From Malus domestica (lineage: Eukaryota > Streptophyta > Magnoliopsida > Rosales > Rosaceae), in the NCBI RefSeq assembly GCF_042453785.1, contig NC_091670.1, forward strand, positions 33,553,501 through 33,617,500: a stretch of 64,000 nt of DNA, given 5' to 3'. Positions 1 to 11,890 of this stretch are shown in pieces (the stretch's first letter is position 1; each line of letters begins with the position of its first letter). Position numbers and translations under genes: made by a program. The notes beneath the pieces were generated by a model. The model ran no database searches, was not told where the DNA came from, and saw nothing but the letters and a program-made list of their open reading frames with translations.

Positions 1-469
1 TCCTAATCTAACCACGTTTTGGTCAATCCTACCTCCATTAGGATTTTGAACCAAACTCTTTACCCGGCCGCATTCATTTCTCAAATCTCAGCATCCTCAT
101 TCCATCAAAACTTCTTTTCATACTACGACTCGACCCACTCACTCTTATCCAGTCCAATCCTTCTTGCAATAGGACTCGATCGACCTGATTGGGCAATTTA
201 TGATCACTGGATGGCCCATAGTATGTTTGGAAAAGCTTTGGGCCGAACATAAACCTACGCTCGACCTAATAATACTATTTTGGGCCCAAACACATATATA
301 TCCAGGGAAGCTATCCTTCGATTTTAGCATGTAAATTCTGATAATATTGCACCACATAAAAAAGAAAAAGATAATACTGCACCGCCAACTATGACTTTGT
401 GAAACAACATGAAATGGGAGGATCAATCTCTAATATTTCTAGAAATACCATTCAGTACATGCCAAAAAA
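1..469. other. Intergenic, nothing recognised
   Basis: No coding signal, RNA gene or clear repeat structure could be supported. The short open frames here have no recognisable domain and no splice context. Confidence 0.5.
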
Positions 470-910
470 GTTTAGGTTTCTATCGTAAAATTAATTGGTA
501 ATATAGGGAGTAATTTCATCCTATTACTTAGAAATATAAGCAAAGTTTATCATCTCATTAATGTGAGATTTGGTCTAAAAACGCTCTCTTATATGTGGCG
601 AATTTTCAAACCCCACATGTGGACAACACAAACTAAGCTACACGTGCACTAATTAGGTTTCACACGCGGAACAAGATGCTCTGATACCATGTAGAGAACA
701 GAATATGCAGGCAATAAGATAACAAAATCTATGCAAAAAGTAAGTTGTCAAGAAAGAGAAGTCTATATTTAGGAGAACATATAGTTCTGACACCATGAAG
801 AAGTTGAAGTTTTACTATGAAATCAATTACCAATATGGCGAGTAACACAATTACTTATAAGCACATGCAAGGTTCTTCATCCCATCAATGTAAGATTCAT
901 TTTCAACACA
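470..910 (-). mobile_element. TRIM-like LTR repeat, copy 1
   Basis: Two related blocks (about 490-590 and 785-900), each with the phrase 'acttataagca' or similar followed by a 'tgtgagatt'-type stretch, flank a short middle part. The middle holds 'gctctgatacca' (689-700), the reverse complement of a tRNA-iMet primer-binding site; a variant 'tctgacacca' sits directly before the second block at about 786. The same family recurs at 32160-32690 and 44190-44510. The arrangement (short repeat, short non-coding middle, PBS, short repeat) fits a small non-autonomous LTR element read on the minus strand. Exact ends and target duplication were not resolved. Confidence 0.5.
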
Positions 911-2682
911 TGAAATGATAGTGATAGATCAGAAATATTCGGGAATCAGGATGAAGAAGTTTTCATATACTTTATTATTCTAAACATAAAATATTCAAAT
1001 ATTAGATAAGAACTCTTGATTAATGGAAAGAATTGTAGTTTTTGCATAAGAGCTCAAATGTTTGTTTCAAAAAACCTGCAGTACGTAGCTGCAATATGTG
1101 CAGTTATGCACTCATGCCACAACTGAATGCACGGCATCTGTCTGCAGTGTATCACATGTAATGTGTTTTTTTTTTTTTTTTTTTTCAATGTGAGATTAAC
1201 TCTTGACAATTATTTGAATCAATTATTGATGTCAAAATTAAAGGAATATGAGAAAAATATAGTTGTAAGTAGAAGTGGTAAATCAATCGATTGTGTTATT
1301 AACGGTATCTATTAAGACTCATTTAGTTTGATTTTGCCTTACACCATCATCACTACTACTAATTTCACTTTATATTATGATGAATATCAAATTAAACGGA
1401 TCTTAACAGATACCCTATATATTAACAATCCAACGAGTTTAGTTGTATACTTCGAATTGAGAAACAACTAACACTACATATACAAAACTACCGCATTATT
1501 TGTTCTGCATGAAAGACAAATGGTTTGTTTCAGATGAAATCGTTAATATATTTCGATCGATGATGAAAAGCAGGCTTTGTGCAGTGCAGCTGATGGTTTT
1601 ACACATTCGTAGCTCTCCAACATGACAACGAGGATATACATCGATGATCAATAAAGTACAAAAGAATGTGGTAGTGCCTGACACGGATCACACAGCCGTA
1701 GGGATAGGATCCAAATATTGGATTTGAAGTTTGTGTTTATCAACCACAATTCTGTCACATTGTTTAGTTGGAAAACTAAACTAATATTGATCAATTAATT
1801 TTTATAATGGACATCTTAATTTTGACATTGTATCAAAGTAGACAATTCATTTACGTGTCAAGTTATATTTAGTTTTACTTATTTAATTAGATAATAGTAT
1901 AGAGATTAAATTTATAAACTAAATTGTTTAAACTAATTATTACTTAAACGTTGATAAACGTGGGCATTTTCTATTAGTAGCACATTAATTAGTTTACAAA
2001 TGTAATTTAAAATTTTATTCCCTTAGCTTTACCCTATCCAACTTAATTGACCTACGAATACAACTCAATCTTGCGAAATTGAGAGTATGAAAATCTCAAA
2101 TTAATTAGTAAATTGATGGGTTTTTTAGTTAGTCTCAATGAAGATTGTAATTGGTATGGGAATCTTAAAAAATATTTTGACACGAATAATGACAAGAGAA
2201 AAGACAATGAACGAAGGTGGTAGCAGCATGCATCAGCAGATGAGACATCCATCAATCTTTTACAAAATTGAAATGACTTTGATCGATTCCAAGATGTCAA
2301 CATCGAAAGTGAATGAGGCAAAAGGGTATCTAGAATAACCATAAAAATAAAGATAAAGTGATGACCAGATGCAACGAATCCATAACACTTCTCCCATCAA
2401 CTGTATATTTTTAGCCAAATGATCTTAAGATTGACATAATTTCTTTAATTTTTAACAATAAAAATAAAAAACTGGCTTGTAAGTTTGTCCAACTTAAATT
2501 ATTTTGGTTTTTTTGTAAAAAAATCTGTCTATACTTTCGTTAAGTAGAGAGGTTAGTTTGACAAAAATATCATTAAAAAAGTTACAATGTAATGCCAAAA
2601 TGATTTACAATGGATAACTCAAAGACTATTTTTATTGATTTTTATTTTCAGAAAACTGAGTGAGTAGTATGCCAATCTTAGG
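911..2682. other. Intergenic, nothing coding
   Basis: AT-rich sequence with a run of about 20 T at 1166-1185. No domain-bearing frame, no RNA gene and no convincing element ends were seen. Confidence 0.5.
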
Positions 2683-2858
2683 TAGAGGTGACATCAACCC
2701 ATAGAGTTGTTAATGAGTACTCGTTAAAACCTGTTTAATTTGAAATCACTATAATATATGTGAGATTGTTAGTTGTGATTATAGTGTAAGGTGAAATTAA
2801 ACTAAATAGGTCATATTGAGGTTTATTAACAACTCAATGAATTAATTTGTCACCTCTA
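2683..2858. mobile_element. Small hAT-type MITE
   Basis: A 176-bp element with inverted ends: TAGAGGTGACA at 2683 and its inverted match ending at 2858. The similarity continues inward around 'gagttgttaat' on both sides. Flanks are ATCTTAGG (2675-2682) and ATCTCAAG (2859-2866), 6 of 8 identical, which fits a decayed 8-bp hAT target duplication. TAGRGGTG-type ends are common in plant hAT MITEs. No coding capacity. Confidence 0.6.
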
Positions 2859-4170
2859 ATCTCAAGAATCATTTTGAATAAAAAGCAACTATACATATGG
2901 TATTGTGTAAACAAATTAGAGGTTACAAAACGTTGAAATTTTGTGTGTGGTTGGTACTTGTACGAAAGTTGTCCACATACTAAATAGCTCTTCGTTTAAC
3001 AATACTTCTCTTTCTTATGTTTGAAAAAAGTTCAGAGGTCGAATGCTCCTTTCCGGTGGATGGAAAAAGCGTGACGTTAAACAGCAACAAAAAGAAAAAA
3101 GGGCTTTGTGCTGGTTTTATGTTGGGGATAGTGTGTTTCGGCCTTAAATATCTACAACCCAATAAATTAGGCTCAACTGATCCCAAAAAGAAAGAAAAAC
3201 ATAAAAAAAGAACATTTATGGCCGAAAACGCAAGGGTCCATTTAATATCGTTTTAAATTTTTAGTTTTTCTGGAAATGAAAAATACAATGGAGAGAAGAG
3301 GGATGAACAAAAGCCGAGAAAGGATGCAAATGACGCTTTATCGCAATGGCAAAAAAGAATGATGTCTATGCATCCTAGAGTGGATTCGACTCCAACCGAT
3401 CATTTTCTCCTTTAGCAACTAACAATTTAACCCACTAACACTATCGTTTGTCATAAAAACAAAAAAAAAACAAAAAAAAAGAAGTAAACATTGAGCAATT
3501 TTTAATAGGTTTTTGTTTTTCCCGTTCTTACACCCTCCTCCCTGCACCCCTTAATCCACCCTTCTTCAACCCTAATTCCTCCATATACATTCCGTTCATC
3601 TTCATTTAAAAAAATAAAAAATAAAAAAACCCATTAATTGCTTAAGTTGAAATCTGCACCCTAATCTTGTTCGGCTTCGATTGTCCTGCAAATGTAGCTC
3701 ATCTCACTGATGAAAATTAATGCAACAAATCCACACTGATGTATAAACGTGATAAAGGATATGTATTAAGCATGTACGGACAACCTTCCGATAAACAAAA
3801 AAACCAGATAATCAGCTCACTCAGGAACTATTCTATTGACATTCAATCAAAGTGAACGACATCGACATGCTCTCCCTACAAAGGCTTAAGGGCTTCAGCA
3901 AAAGTGCAATGATGCAAAGAGAGCAAATTATTACACAAAAAAATGGTGCAACTCTCCGCGACCGTAGCAGATGACAATTTACGACAACTTAGCATTTTCT
4001 TTTGCTAATGACAACGAAACAAGCTCAGTACAAGAACTACGAGCACAAAATTCTGAGGAAAAGAGAATTGAACTGAAAAACTTGAAGCATAATCTGTGAC
4101 TTCTTTTTCCGTATGAGCTTATGTGGCGGACGTTTTGAGAATTAACCATTAAACAATAAAAGTTTTGAGG
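2859..4170. other. Intergenic; 3' side of the next gene
   Basis: No gene supported. The last few hundred bases before 4171 would hold the 3' untranslated region of the minus-strand gene that ends at 4171. Short poly-A-like runs occur at about 3462-3480. Confidence 0.5.
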
Positions 4171-7100
4171 TTACTTGTAGTGCTTGGAAACCTTATCGAC
4201 TAGTTTATCCATGAACTGGCATTTCCTGTCAAATCCCCAGCCAGGGTTGCTCTGCACATCAGAAGAATGTGATGAGCAAATGCTTCAGTGGCATTTCTTG
4301 CAAGAACATTTTAATACAAACAAAATAAAAATGGATGAAAACAAAAAGCAAACCCGAAGTTGCAACATACTCATTCCATGAATGGTAAAAGGAATTGCAA
4401 AACAACTTTAGTCAACAAAAGTATGCATAATTGGCATTGCATTTCAATATTATGTCGTAGAGATGATTAATTATTACTCTACACCTCGACCAAAGGCCAG
4501 TAAACAAGCATAAAATGTACTGACATGCTGGTGAAATGTTATTGAAAAGGAGTGTTTTCTAGTAAATGCTATTGAAAACAATTGTTTCCCTGATTTTTTG
4601 CTTTTGTGTCTCGATGTTTTGGCCCTGTTTTTTCTGTAGTTTGGCTTTCTTGAATGAACTATCTTGACCAAAAAAAGAAGAGAGAAATTTACAGAGAAAA
4701 CAAATAGAAAGGAAGAGAGGAGAGAGAGAGAACTTGGCTTTCTTGAATGAATTTGATATTGACCAAAAAAAGGAGTAATGGAGAAAACAACGAGAAAGGA
4801 AGAGCGAGCGAAAGAACTGGTGCAGTGGTTCTGGAAAGTGGTGGGCTGGGATTTTTTTTTTTTTTGTTAAATAATTAATTAGTAAATTATTAAAGGATTA
4901 TGTTGTTAAATAACAAGATATTGAAGTGTTTGTTAAAATAGAGTGTTGTTAAAGATGATTAGTTAAATTGACTAGCTAAATTAGTTTTTAACACTATTGT
5001 TGGAGATGCTCCTACAATGTATCTATGTATGCAGTCAAATCCATGTCACCAAACTCTTCTTTAAAGACGTTCCTCACACAATGCAGTGAAATAATTCCTA
5101 GACAGAAGAAACAGTACCTCCAACACATGACACAAGATGGTTTGACGAAAGAACCAACATAAGCAAATAGCCAAAAAAAAATGCTGTTTTTCATGCATAG
5201 ATAAGCTAGAGATAACATGTGCACAGGGACAAATACATACCTGGAGAGAGAGCACTGCACGATCAGTGAATCGCTTTACAGATTCAGGTACCTTTGCAGG
5301 CAAAGTTTTAGCAACTCTTTCTAACTCTTGTTGTTGTTTCTTTGCAGTTACCCTATCTGGTCCACTGTAGTGATCAACAATTTCCTTCAACAATGGAACT
5401 CTTTCCATCACCTCTTTCACCTCTTCCTGATGATATCGAAGAGGCCATAGAATTACAGACACAAATGAGCCAGACACTTACAAGAACTGTAGTTTTATTA
5501 TTCATGAGTATGATAGAAGTTTGAAAATCACCATACCAATTGCCATGAATTAAACAAATATAACCAGTGGCAGAAAAATAAAGTTTTCAAACTGAAAAAT
5601 CCATCATAGTTACAGTCGTCTGGTTCAAATAGTAACAAAAGAATTAAATCATAAGCAAAGGTCGACAAAAGTTTAACCAAAGGCGCATACGAAATGTCCA
5701 AAACTATAACCAGAAAGCCAAGTACATAAAGGAAGTGTCAACTTTTATCTTTATCTTTAGGTAATAAAAATCCATGCCAAAGAGAAAAAATGTCAAGCTA
5801 GAGAACAAACAGATGAGGTGAATACAAGAATCAAAATCCCTACATTCTGTATCATGGTTGAAGTCTAATCTTTGTCACTCCCACTCTGTCAACTAGAACA
5901 CCCTGATGTTAAACAACTTGACTAACTATTGTAGTATTATGTGATAGATAAGGTGATGAATTCTAAGACAAGCATATGTGTACAAGAACAAGTTCAACTC
6001 ATCATATCACTACCCGGTAAAGTATAGAGAGAAAAAGAAAAGAAACAAAATGAAAAACTAGATGGCACATGTTTACTAACAAAGAAAAGATGATAGCGCA
6101 ATCAAGCAAAAGAAAAATCAGATAACTTTTAAAAGGTTTCTTGTTTCAAGCAAACCATAATTCCAAAGATCAAATTTAACTACTATCGAACTACGATGGC
6201 TAGGCCACAAAAAGCAGGCCAAACAAAACCCAAGCTCCTAATACAGGCCTAAAGCGTGACTTTTAGACAGACGCAGGATTTGATTTCAGAATAACAAAAT
6301 CAGCGGACAAGATGACAACAGAACATACCTCCCACTCCTCATGACTTTGAATACCCTCATATGCCATCAAGAAAGGCTTCATCTTCTCAAGTGCATCCCG
6401 AAGAGAAATAGGCGGCTTCTCATCAATATCTGGATTTTTACTAAAGTCCCCCATCAGAAACTCTGGCTCACATTCTATCTGCAATCCAGAAAAATACAAT
6501 CAACTATCACAATCTGTCGGGAAAATTATATAGTTGGAGGTTATAAGTTATCCAAAATTATCAACGTAAATGCACTACAACCAAAATTATTAACACAATC
6601 TGTCAGAAAACAACAATGCTTCAGGTTACTCATTTTCTAAACTTCCTTAGCAAGCAAAAAATTAAATAACATGGAAGATCTCCTCACCATATAATTGGTA
6701 TGCATGGCATCCACAAACGCTTCGTCCAATGGCGAAGGGAGCACTTCACTACTCACCTCCTCAAACCCTTCAACCAATTTGTTCATATTCTCAGGGCCAA
6801 GCTGCTTAGCCAGCTTCTCACCATCAGCATTGTCTCCAAGATAAAGCCCCGAACCTTTTCCTTCATCCAAGTCCTTGCCTTTGTCACTCCGTCTAAAATC
6901 TCCCCTTCCCCTGCCTCGGCCTCCTCGTCTTCCTCTCATCCCTCTGCCTCTTCCACCACCGCGGTCGCCGCCGCCACCACCCCCCTCAACATCATCCCTT
7001 TGCAGTATCCCAAGTGCTTTCGCCACCGCCTCTTCCCGGGTCAACTTCGGACCTCTCGGCGCGGGTCTATTATGGGCCGGATCCTGGTCTGGTCTGGCCT

Positions 7101-7833
7101 GAATGTGCCGGTTCTCTTTCTCAATTTGGGACTTTGGAGCCACAAAATGCCTGTTCACCTCCTTAACTAGGAGCTCCGGGCTTGGTTGACTCATTGGTTT
7201 CCCCCGCCCGCCACCGGGCAATGGCGGGTCCAACCCGTCTTCCCTTCTGAAGAAAAAGGGTGTAGCGGGTTTGCTGGGGCCGGCGTCAGAGGCCACCGAA
7301 TCACGTGCCTGTGGGCCCGGTTGCACTTGACCCGGGCTCGGTTGGCTCATTGGTTTCCCCCGCCCGCCACCCGGCAATGGCGGGTCCGACCCATCTTCCC
7401 TTCTGAAGAAAATGGGTGCAGCGGGTTTGCTGGCGCCGGCGTCGGAGGCCACCGGATCACGTGCCTGTGGGCCCGGTTGCACTTGATCCGGCTGGACACG
7501 ACAAGCTGCTGAATCGGGTTTGATGGAAGAGACGAAGGAAGAGAAGGACGACGGTGGTTGGGACGAAGCCAAGGGTTTGCCGCGCCCATGGCCGATTCCG
7601 GGCACGGACGCGGGAGGGTCAGATTTGGGCTCGTTAGAATCGGACTGACCCGGGACGCGATTTGGGGCAACGAAGTCGAACTGACGGGGGGGAGATGGGC
7701 CGCCGCGACCACGACCTCGGCCGCCGCCGCTGTTGGAGGAAGTGGAGAAGGGGATTAGGGTTACTTTGGAAATGGAGCGGTTGGATGGATTGGTGAGCTT
7801 CCTGCCTATTCCAATGGCGGTTCCTCCTCTCAT
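4171..7833 (-). CDS. Probable mitochondrial Gly/Arg/Pro-rich protein, 4 exons, 520 aa
   Basis: Exons on the minus strand: 7833-6688 (382 codons), 6478-6329 (50), 5426-5241 (62) and 4251-4171 (26 plus TAA), all joined in phase 0 at GT/AG sites. The start is the first ATG of the long frame. Residues 1-35 are rich in R, S and T with almost no acid residues (MRGGTAIGIGRK...), like a mitochondrial presequence. Residues about 36-340 are low-complexity, with RGRG runs, proline-rich parts and a 52-residue tandem repeat. The C-terminal part (exons 1 end to 4) is ordinary globular sequence, with the motif DIDEKPPISLRDALEKMKPF in exon 2 and SNPGWGFD in exon 4, and it ends in ...DKVSKHYK. From memory this resembles plant proteins labelled 'hydroxyproline-rich glycoprotein family' (AT1G53645-like), possibly tied to the mitochondrial small ribosomal subunit. 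An mS35-type protein is the alternative. The gene model is firm; the function is tentative. Confidence 0.85.
4641..4826. repeat. Tandem repeat, about 93 bp x 2, in an intron
   Basis: Two adjacent imperfect copies begin with 'ttggctttcttgaatgaa' at 4641 and 4734 and continue through 'gaccaaaaaaag' and 'gaaaggaagag'. They lie in intron 3 of the gene at 4171-7833, beside a purine-rich stretch and a T run (about 4853-4865). Confidence 0.7.
7176..7487 (-). repeat. In-frame 156-bp tandem duplication in exon 1
   Basis: Two copies of about 156 bp lie head to tail; for example 'gtgcctgtgggcccgg' starts at 7305 and again at 7461, and 'tcattggtttcccccgcc' at 7191 and 7347. The unit is 52 codons, so the frame is kept. 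The protein repeat includes QVQPGPQARD and FFRREDG. The copies differ at only a few residues, pointing to a fairly recent duplication. Confidence 0.85.
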
Positions 7834-8258
7834 TTCTGCGATTTATGGGTTTTAGGATCGGGAGATTTTGGGGTTTAAGAGTCTTTCGCCGTTAGACAGT
7901 GTGAACTGTGACTCGCTGTGGAGTGGACAATTTCACTCCCGAGGCCCCCGCTCTTCTATATTTTTTTTTCTCTATTATTTTCTTTTTTTTTGAAAATGAA
8001 AAAAAAAAATTGGATTCAGGGTTGTTTTTTGTACATTACAAATTCTCCCATTCTGATTTTATGGATTTAAATGGAGAAGACATGTGAAATTTAGGGTCTG
8101 GTTTTAATGTCACGAGCATTTTAGCTATCAGAGTTGATTTCTACGACTACTAAACTTTTAGTTTTAATTTTATTCATTCATTTCTTGTATAATTCAATAT
8201 AATGTAATATTGAAAAATTCTAAATTTTATGCAAAATATGGATGATTGTATGGCTTGA
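7834..8258 (-). promoter_or_regulatory. Upstream region and 5' leader of the 4171-7833 gene
   Basis: Sequence immediately upstream of the ATG at 7833 on the minus strand. It contains mixed T and A runs (about 7959-8010). No TATA box could be assigned with confidence and the transcription start is unknown. Confidence 0.35.
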
Positions 8259-8463
8259 GATCTATTTCGGATTTTTGTATTAGAAGCTCGTAGATCAAGA
8301 GATTCCGACCCTTCAAGATACAGACAGAAATTCAAGTTGTTCAAATTTTTGAATATTTATAAAGTGAATTAGTAGAATGAACTAATGGATCCGTAAAATT
8401 AAAATTGAGTAATTCAAATATCTCAATCCACGGACTTTGGATGCAAATATCCAGAGTAGATTT
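8259..8463. mobile_element. Foldback MITE (degenerate)
   Basis: Imperfect inverted ends: GATCTATTTCGGATTTTTG on the left and, inverted, AATCTACTCTGGATATTTG on the right, about 16 of 22 positions matching. Overall layout resembles the elements at 32693-32876, 46498-46652 and 59856-60048. No coding capacity; the target duplication was not resolved. Confidence 0.5.
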
Positions 8464-9360
8464 CAATCCTAATTGTACAAGTAAGAGTCCGAATGTCATA
8501 TCGAATTATCCACATAAACTGTTTTTTTTTTTTTTTGGTACAATACAAATATATAGCTTTTGTTAAGGGAAGCCCAAGGACCAAATACTAACCAACAAAA
8601 AAGAAGAAGCCCAAATACTAATTTGCGACAAACAAGCCTAGTGAAACTAAGTGATGAACCCAAGTAATGGGATAACATAGTCTTTGCAAACCTCTACTGA
8701 TCCAATTTAACCTCAACAGTTTGTGCGTTGCTACTTGCTTAAGCTATTTGTTCAGGAAAATACTCTCATGTTTAAATCCGTGTAATTTAACAAGATTACA
8801 GTAAAATATAGCATAATCTCAATCCCCTTTTCCTCTTCTGTTTGTGATGTAATTGGTCCTTGTAAGCATGTTGTGCCTTGGGTTCTAAGTCTCATGTTTC
8901 TTACCTCATTTGCATAATCATCATTACATATCATGGGCATGATAGTGCACAATGCGTCTTGTAAAGTGACACGAACATATTTAACTTTGGTGATGAGCAT
9001 ATGACTTGTGTGCCTTGATCACGAGGCATGGGATAATTTATCTGAGTAAGCGTGTACATCGAGTCTCACTAATCACTTGATTTTATTCACTTGTGATCTT
9101 AGACAAAAAGTAAAATATCATAAGTTCACTGTAGACGTTGCCTTCCAAATTTCCAATCAAACCAGAACCTCGTGTAAACATATTACAAATATTCAACAAG
9201 TTTAACCTAACAATCTAAAAATTACCAAAGATCTTCATTATAACTTTCTTCCATCCCCTAATTACCACAGAACCCCACATTGCTGAGCAAAGCTTAATTA
9301 AGAGTATATCACAATTACTTTCAACTCCAAACGCTTGAACTTTCTTCCTTTCAAACTAGT
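8464..9360. other. Intergenic, nothing recognised
   Basis: AT-rich, with a T run at about 8521-8536. No supported gene, RNA or element. Confidence 0.5.
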
Positions 9361-10224
9361 ACTGATTGATAGGATTTTTACCACCTACAAAAGTAGGAAT
9401 AAAAACACTTTAAAATACTTGCAAGAGTACAAGGTTGTTGTAGTATAGCGGCTCAAGTAATGTCGTTTTCCATAGGGATTGAATGAATAATTTGTGTTTA
9501 AAACCAACTCTTAATTAATTATTTAAAACAAAGTTTGGAAAATGTTGATTTTAGAATTTAATATAATAAAACGAATTTAAATTAAAAACAATTAAATAAA
9601 TCAACTAGAAACCAATTACAAAAAACCAATTTGTCAAAGCCCTAGGGTTCAGCCGTCACCTTAATAATCTTACGTAATTCTTCCAATTACTTATGAATTA
9701 TCCATGCATATTTCGAAGGTTAGGTTTTCCTAATATATATTCTACTTGAAACCTCCAACATAACGTATATCTAACATACAACCCGTCCCGACGTTCGGAT
9801 CAAATATGAACATGAAAGACTCATTACGTTTTGTGAAAACCTTTCGAAGAACCATGCAACCCTTAAGACGTGGTGTTCATCCTAATTGAAATTACAATTA
9901 TTAACCACAAGAACCCAGCGCCAATTTCAGGGAACCTTCCGACCAAAATTGCATCAAATAACTTTTCTAAATATCCTAATGATCGCAAATCACTAAGACA
10001 ATTAGATAGTTTAAAACGGTGATTAATAATTCAAAATATACATGCATAATATCATAAGTAAATTGAAAAGAAACTACATATTCTTGCTAAGGCTCGTGAT
10101 CTCGCCCTAGCAAAAGAAATTAGTTACGAACAATCATAAAACAAAATATTATTAAGAACATGGAAAGAAAACACCTTGAAAATAAACTTCAAAAGCTCTC
10201 TAAAGTGTGCGTGCGTTTCCTCCT

Positions 10225-10618
10225 TGTAACATCTCATATCACCCAAGGGAATGGATCTTGTAAGCCTTATATATATATATTCTCATCTCTACCTAGCACG
10301 AGGCCATTCACGAACTCGCTTAAATTCGCAGTTCCACATCGCCCAGGGGAGTGGATCATGTAAGCCTTATATGTATATTCTTATATTTACCTAGCACGAG
10401 GCCTTTTGGGAGTTCACTGGCTTCGGGTTCCATCGGAACTCTGAAGTTAAGCGAGTTCGCGCGAGAACAATCCTAAGATGGGTGACCCACTCGAGAGTTC
10501 TCGTGTGAGTTCCCAGAAACAAAATCGTAAAGGCGTGGTCGGGGCCTAAAGCGGACAATATTGTGCTACGGCGGAGTCGATCCCGGGACGTGGTGGAGGT
10601 TCGGGCTGGGATGTGACA
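10225..10618 (+). repeat. Left LTR of Cassandra 1 (rearranged, 394 bp)
   Basis: Starts TGTAACATC and ends GGGATGTGACA. The LTR start is present twice (10225-10310 and again from about 10335, 'cacatcgcccagggg'). Between them, 'acgaactcgctta' (about 10311-10323) reads as the reverse complement of the 5S-like 'taagcgagttcg' found downstream. So the left LTR has a partial duplication with an inverted 5S-like fragment. Confidence 0.75.
10425..10508 (+). promoter_or_regulatory. 5S-rRNA-like Pol III promoter domain in the left LTR
   Basis: The stretch 'gggttccatcggaactc' followed by 'gaagttaagcgagttcg' and 'gatgggtgacc' matches the plant 5S rRNA internal promoter layout (box A around 'aagttaagc', box C around 'gatgggtgacc'). 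In Cassandra this domain is part of the LTR. Whether Pol III uses it here cannot be seen. Confidence 0.8.
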
Positions 10619-10689
10619 ATTTGGTATCAAAGCCAATCCCTGGTCAGAAGTATGCCGACGAAAACGTCGGGCCCCTAAAGGGGGTAGAT

Positions 10690-10981
10690 TATAACATCCC
10701 ACATCGCCTAGGGGAGTGGATCATGTAAGTCTTATATGTATATTCTCATCTATACCTAGCACGAGGCCTTTTGGGAGCTCACTGACTTCGGGTTCCATCG
10801 GAACTCCAAAGTTAAGCAAGTTCGCGTGAGAGCAATCCCAAGATTGGTGACCACTGGGAAGTTCTCGTGTGAGTTCCCAGAAACAAAACCGTGAGGGCGT
10901 GATCGGGGCCCAAAGCAGACAATATCGTGCTATGGCAGAATCGAGTCCGGATGTGGTGGGGGTCTGGGCCGGGATGTGACA
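10690..10981 (+). repeat. Right LTR of Cassandra 1 (292 bp)
   Basis: Begins TATAACATCCC (TG changed to TA) and ends GGGATGTGACA. It carries a second 5S-like domain at about 10790-10868 ('gggttccatcggaactcc', 'aagttaagcaag', 'gattggtgacc'). It lacks the rearrangement seen in the left LTR. Confidence 0.85.
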
Positions 10982-11340
10982 CTCCTCCCTAGAACCCTAA
11001 TAGCTAAAAATCCTTATTTATGATACTCCCAATTAAAACCCTCATGGAAAAGGTTTTCTAAAAACTAAGAAATAAAATAACAAAAGGATAACTAGAAATT
11101 ACATTCTTATTCTGACTAGGAAATCTACCCATCAAAGAGATAGCCACATTTTTGAACCTTCAGTGCTCCAAAATAGGCCCAAAACGACTCCAATTAAAGA
11201 TTAGGACCTCCTCTTCAAGTTTCAAGAAAAGCCCAAGTCCAAAATCCATCATCTTCTAGCCCAAAAGTCGCAAATAAGCTCTGCAGCCCAATCTGCTAAC
11301 ACTGCGCGCTGGGCATAAACTAATTCGCCACGATTAGATG

Positions 11341-11890
11341 CTTCATGATAAAATTATGAAATTTTATGAATATGAATTAATTATGCTAATCATTAATCAT
11401 TGGTACAAGAAAAAAGAAGAACAATTTTCATGTTAGAGAAGTGACGTGTAGGAGAATTAACCATGAATGTGAGATAAACTGATTAGGGACGGCGTTGGCC
11501 ATTAACTCGGAGTGGATATAACTTGTATGTGTGTGCCTTTGTGAGATGACATGTTTGTATTAGATCTAATCATGTATACCTAAGATTAAAAGATCAAAGC
11601 CACACTTGTTGTGAGATTGTGCTAGTCGAAGAATTGTTGGTTAATTTCTTTGATGCGGGAAATTAAGCGGATTTGAGTCTTTAGCCTTCAATGGTCGATT
11701 CAAAGAGTTTGTTGGTTGACATGTATGAGCCTTGCAAGGTCCTATGCCTCATATAATTACACGGCACTGACATTCAAAAGAGAACAACCTGAACATGTAA
11801 CGACTTTTGACGTCCACCATTACTTTTTTTTGTTGCCTATATTCCATATTTTCTTATAGTAAATGCTACTTATTTGATCTTCTCAGTAGT
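11341..11890. other. Intergenic, nothing recognised
   Basis: AT-rich, no supported gene. Its last 8 bases (11883-11890) are the left target duplication of the next element. Confidence 0.5.

Larger units (their letters stand above)
10225..10981 (+). mobile_element. Cassandra TRIM retrotransposon, copy 1
   Basis: Order on the plus strand: LTR 10225-10618, a PBS-like site TGGTATCAAAGC at 10622-10633 (one change from TGGTATCAGAGC), a short internal part, a purine tract 'ctaaagggggtagat' at 10675-10689, then LTR 10690-10981. The flanks are a perfect 5-bp target duplication, CTCCT at 10220-10224 and 10982-10986. Both LTRs carry a 5S-rRNA-like stretch, the hallmark of Cassandra. There is no coding sequence, as expected. 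The first LTR is about 100 bp longer than the second because its 5' part is rearranged. Confidence 0.9.
9361..11340. mobile_element. Possible old LTR-element sequence hosting a Cassandra copy
   Basis: Non-coding sequence on both sides of the Cassandra element (9361-10219 and 10987-11340). It has the character of a long LTR, for instance the phrase 'agtatagcggctcaagtaa' near 9440 followed by an AT-rich tract, and 'cccaaaacgactcc' near 11178. The assignment rests on general resemblance to LTRs of large plant Gypsy elements; no ends, PBS or coding domains were found. It could be ordinary intergenic DNA. Confidence 0.3.

Noticed and set aside
145..426. 93-codon minus-strand frame
   Set aside because: No domain, splice context or conservation signal; probably chance.
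7186..7758. Plus-strand frames opposite the 4171-7833 gene
   Set aside because: GC-rich mirror frames of exon 1; the minus-strand gene has consistent splicing and a conserved C-terminus.
10425..10868. Possible genuine 5S rRNA genes
   Set aside because: The similarity covers only part of 5S and sits inside LTRs with PBS and target duplication; these are Cassandra 5S-like domains.
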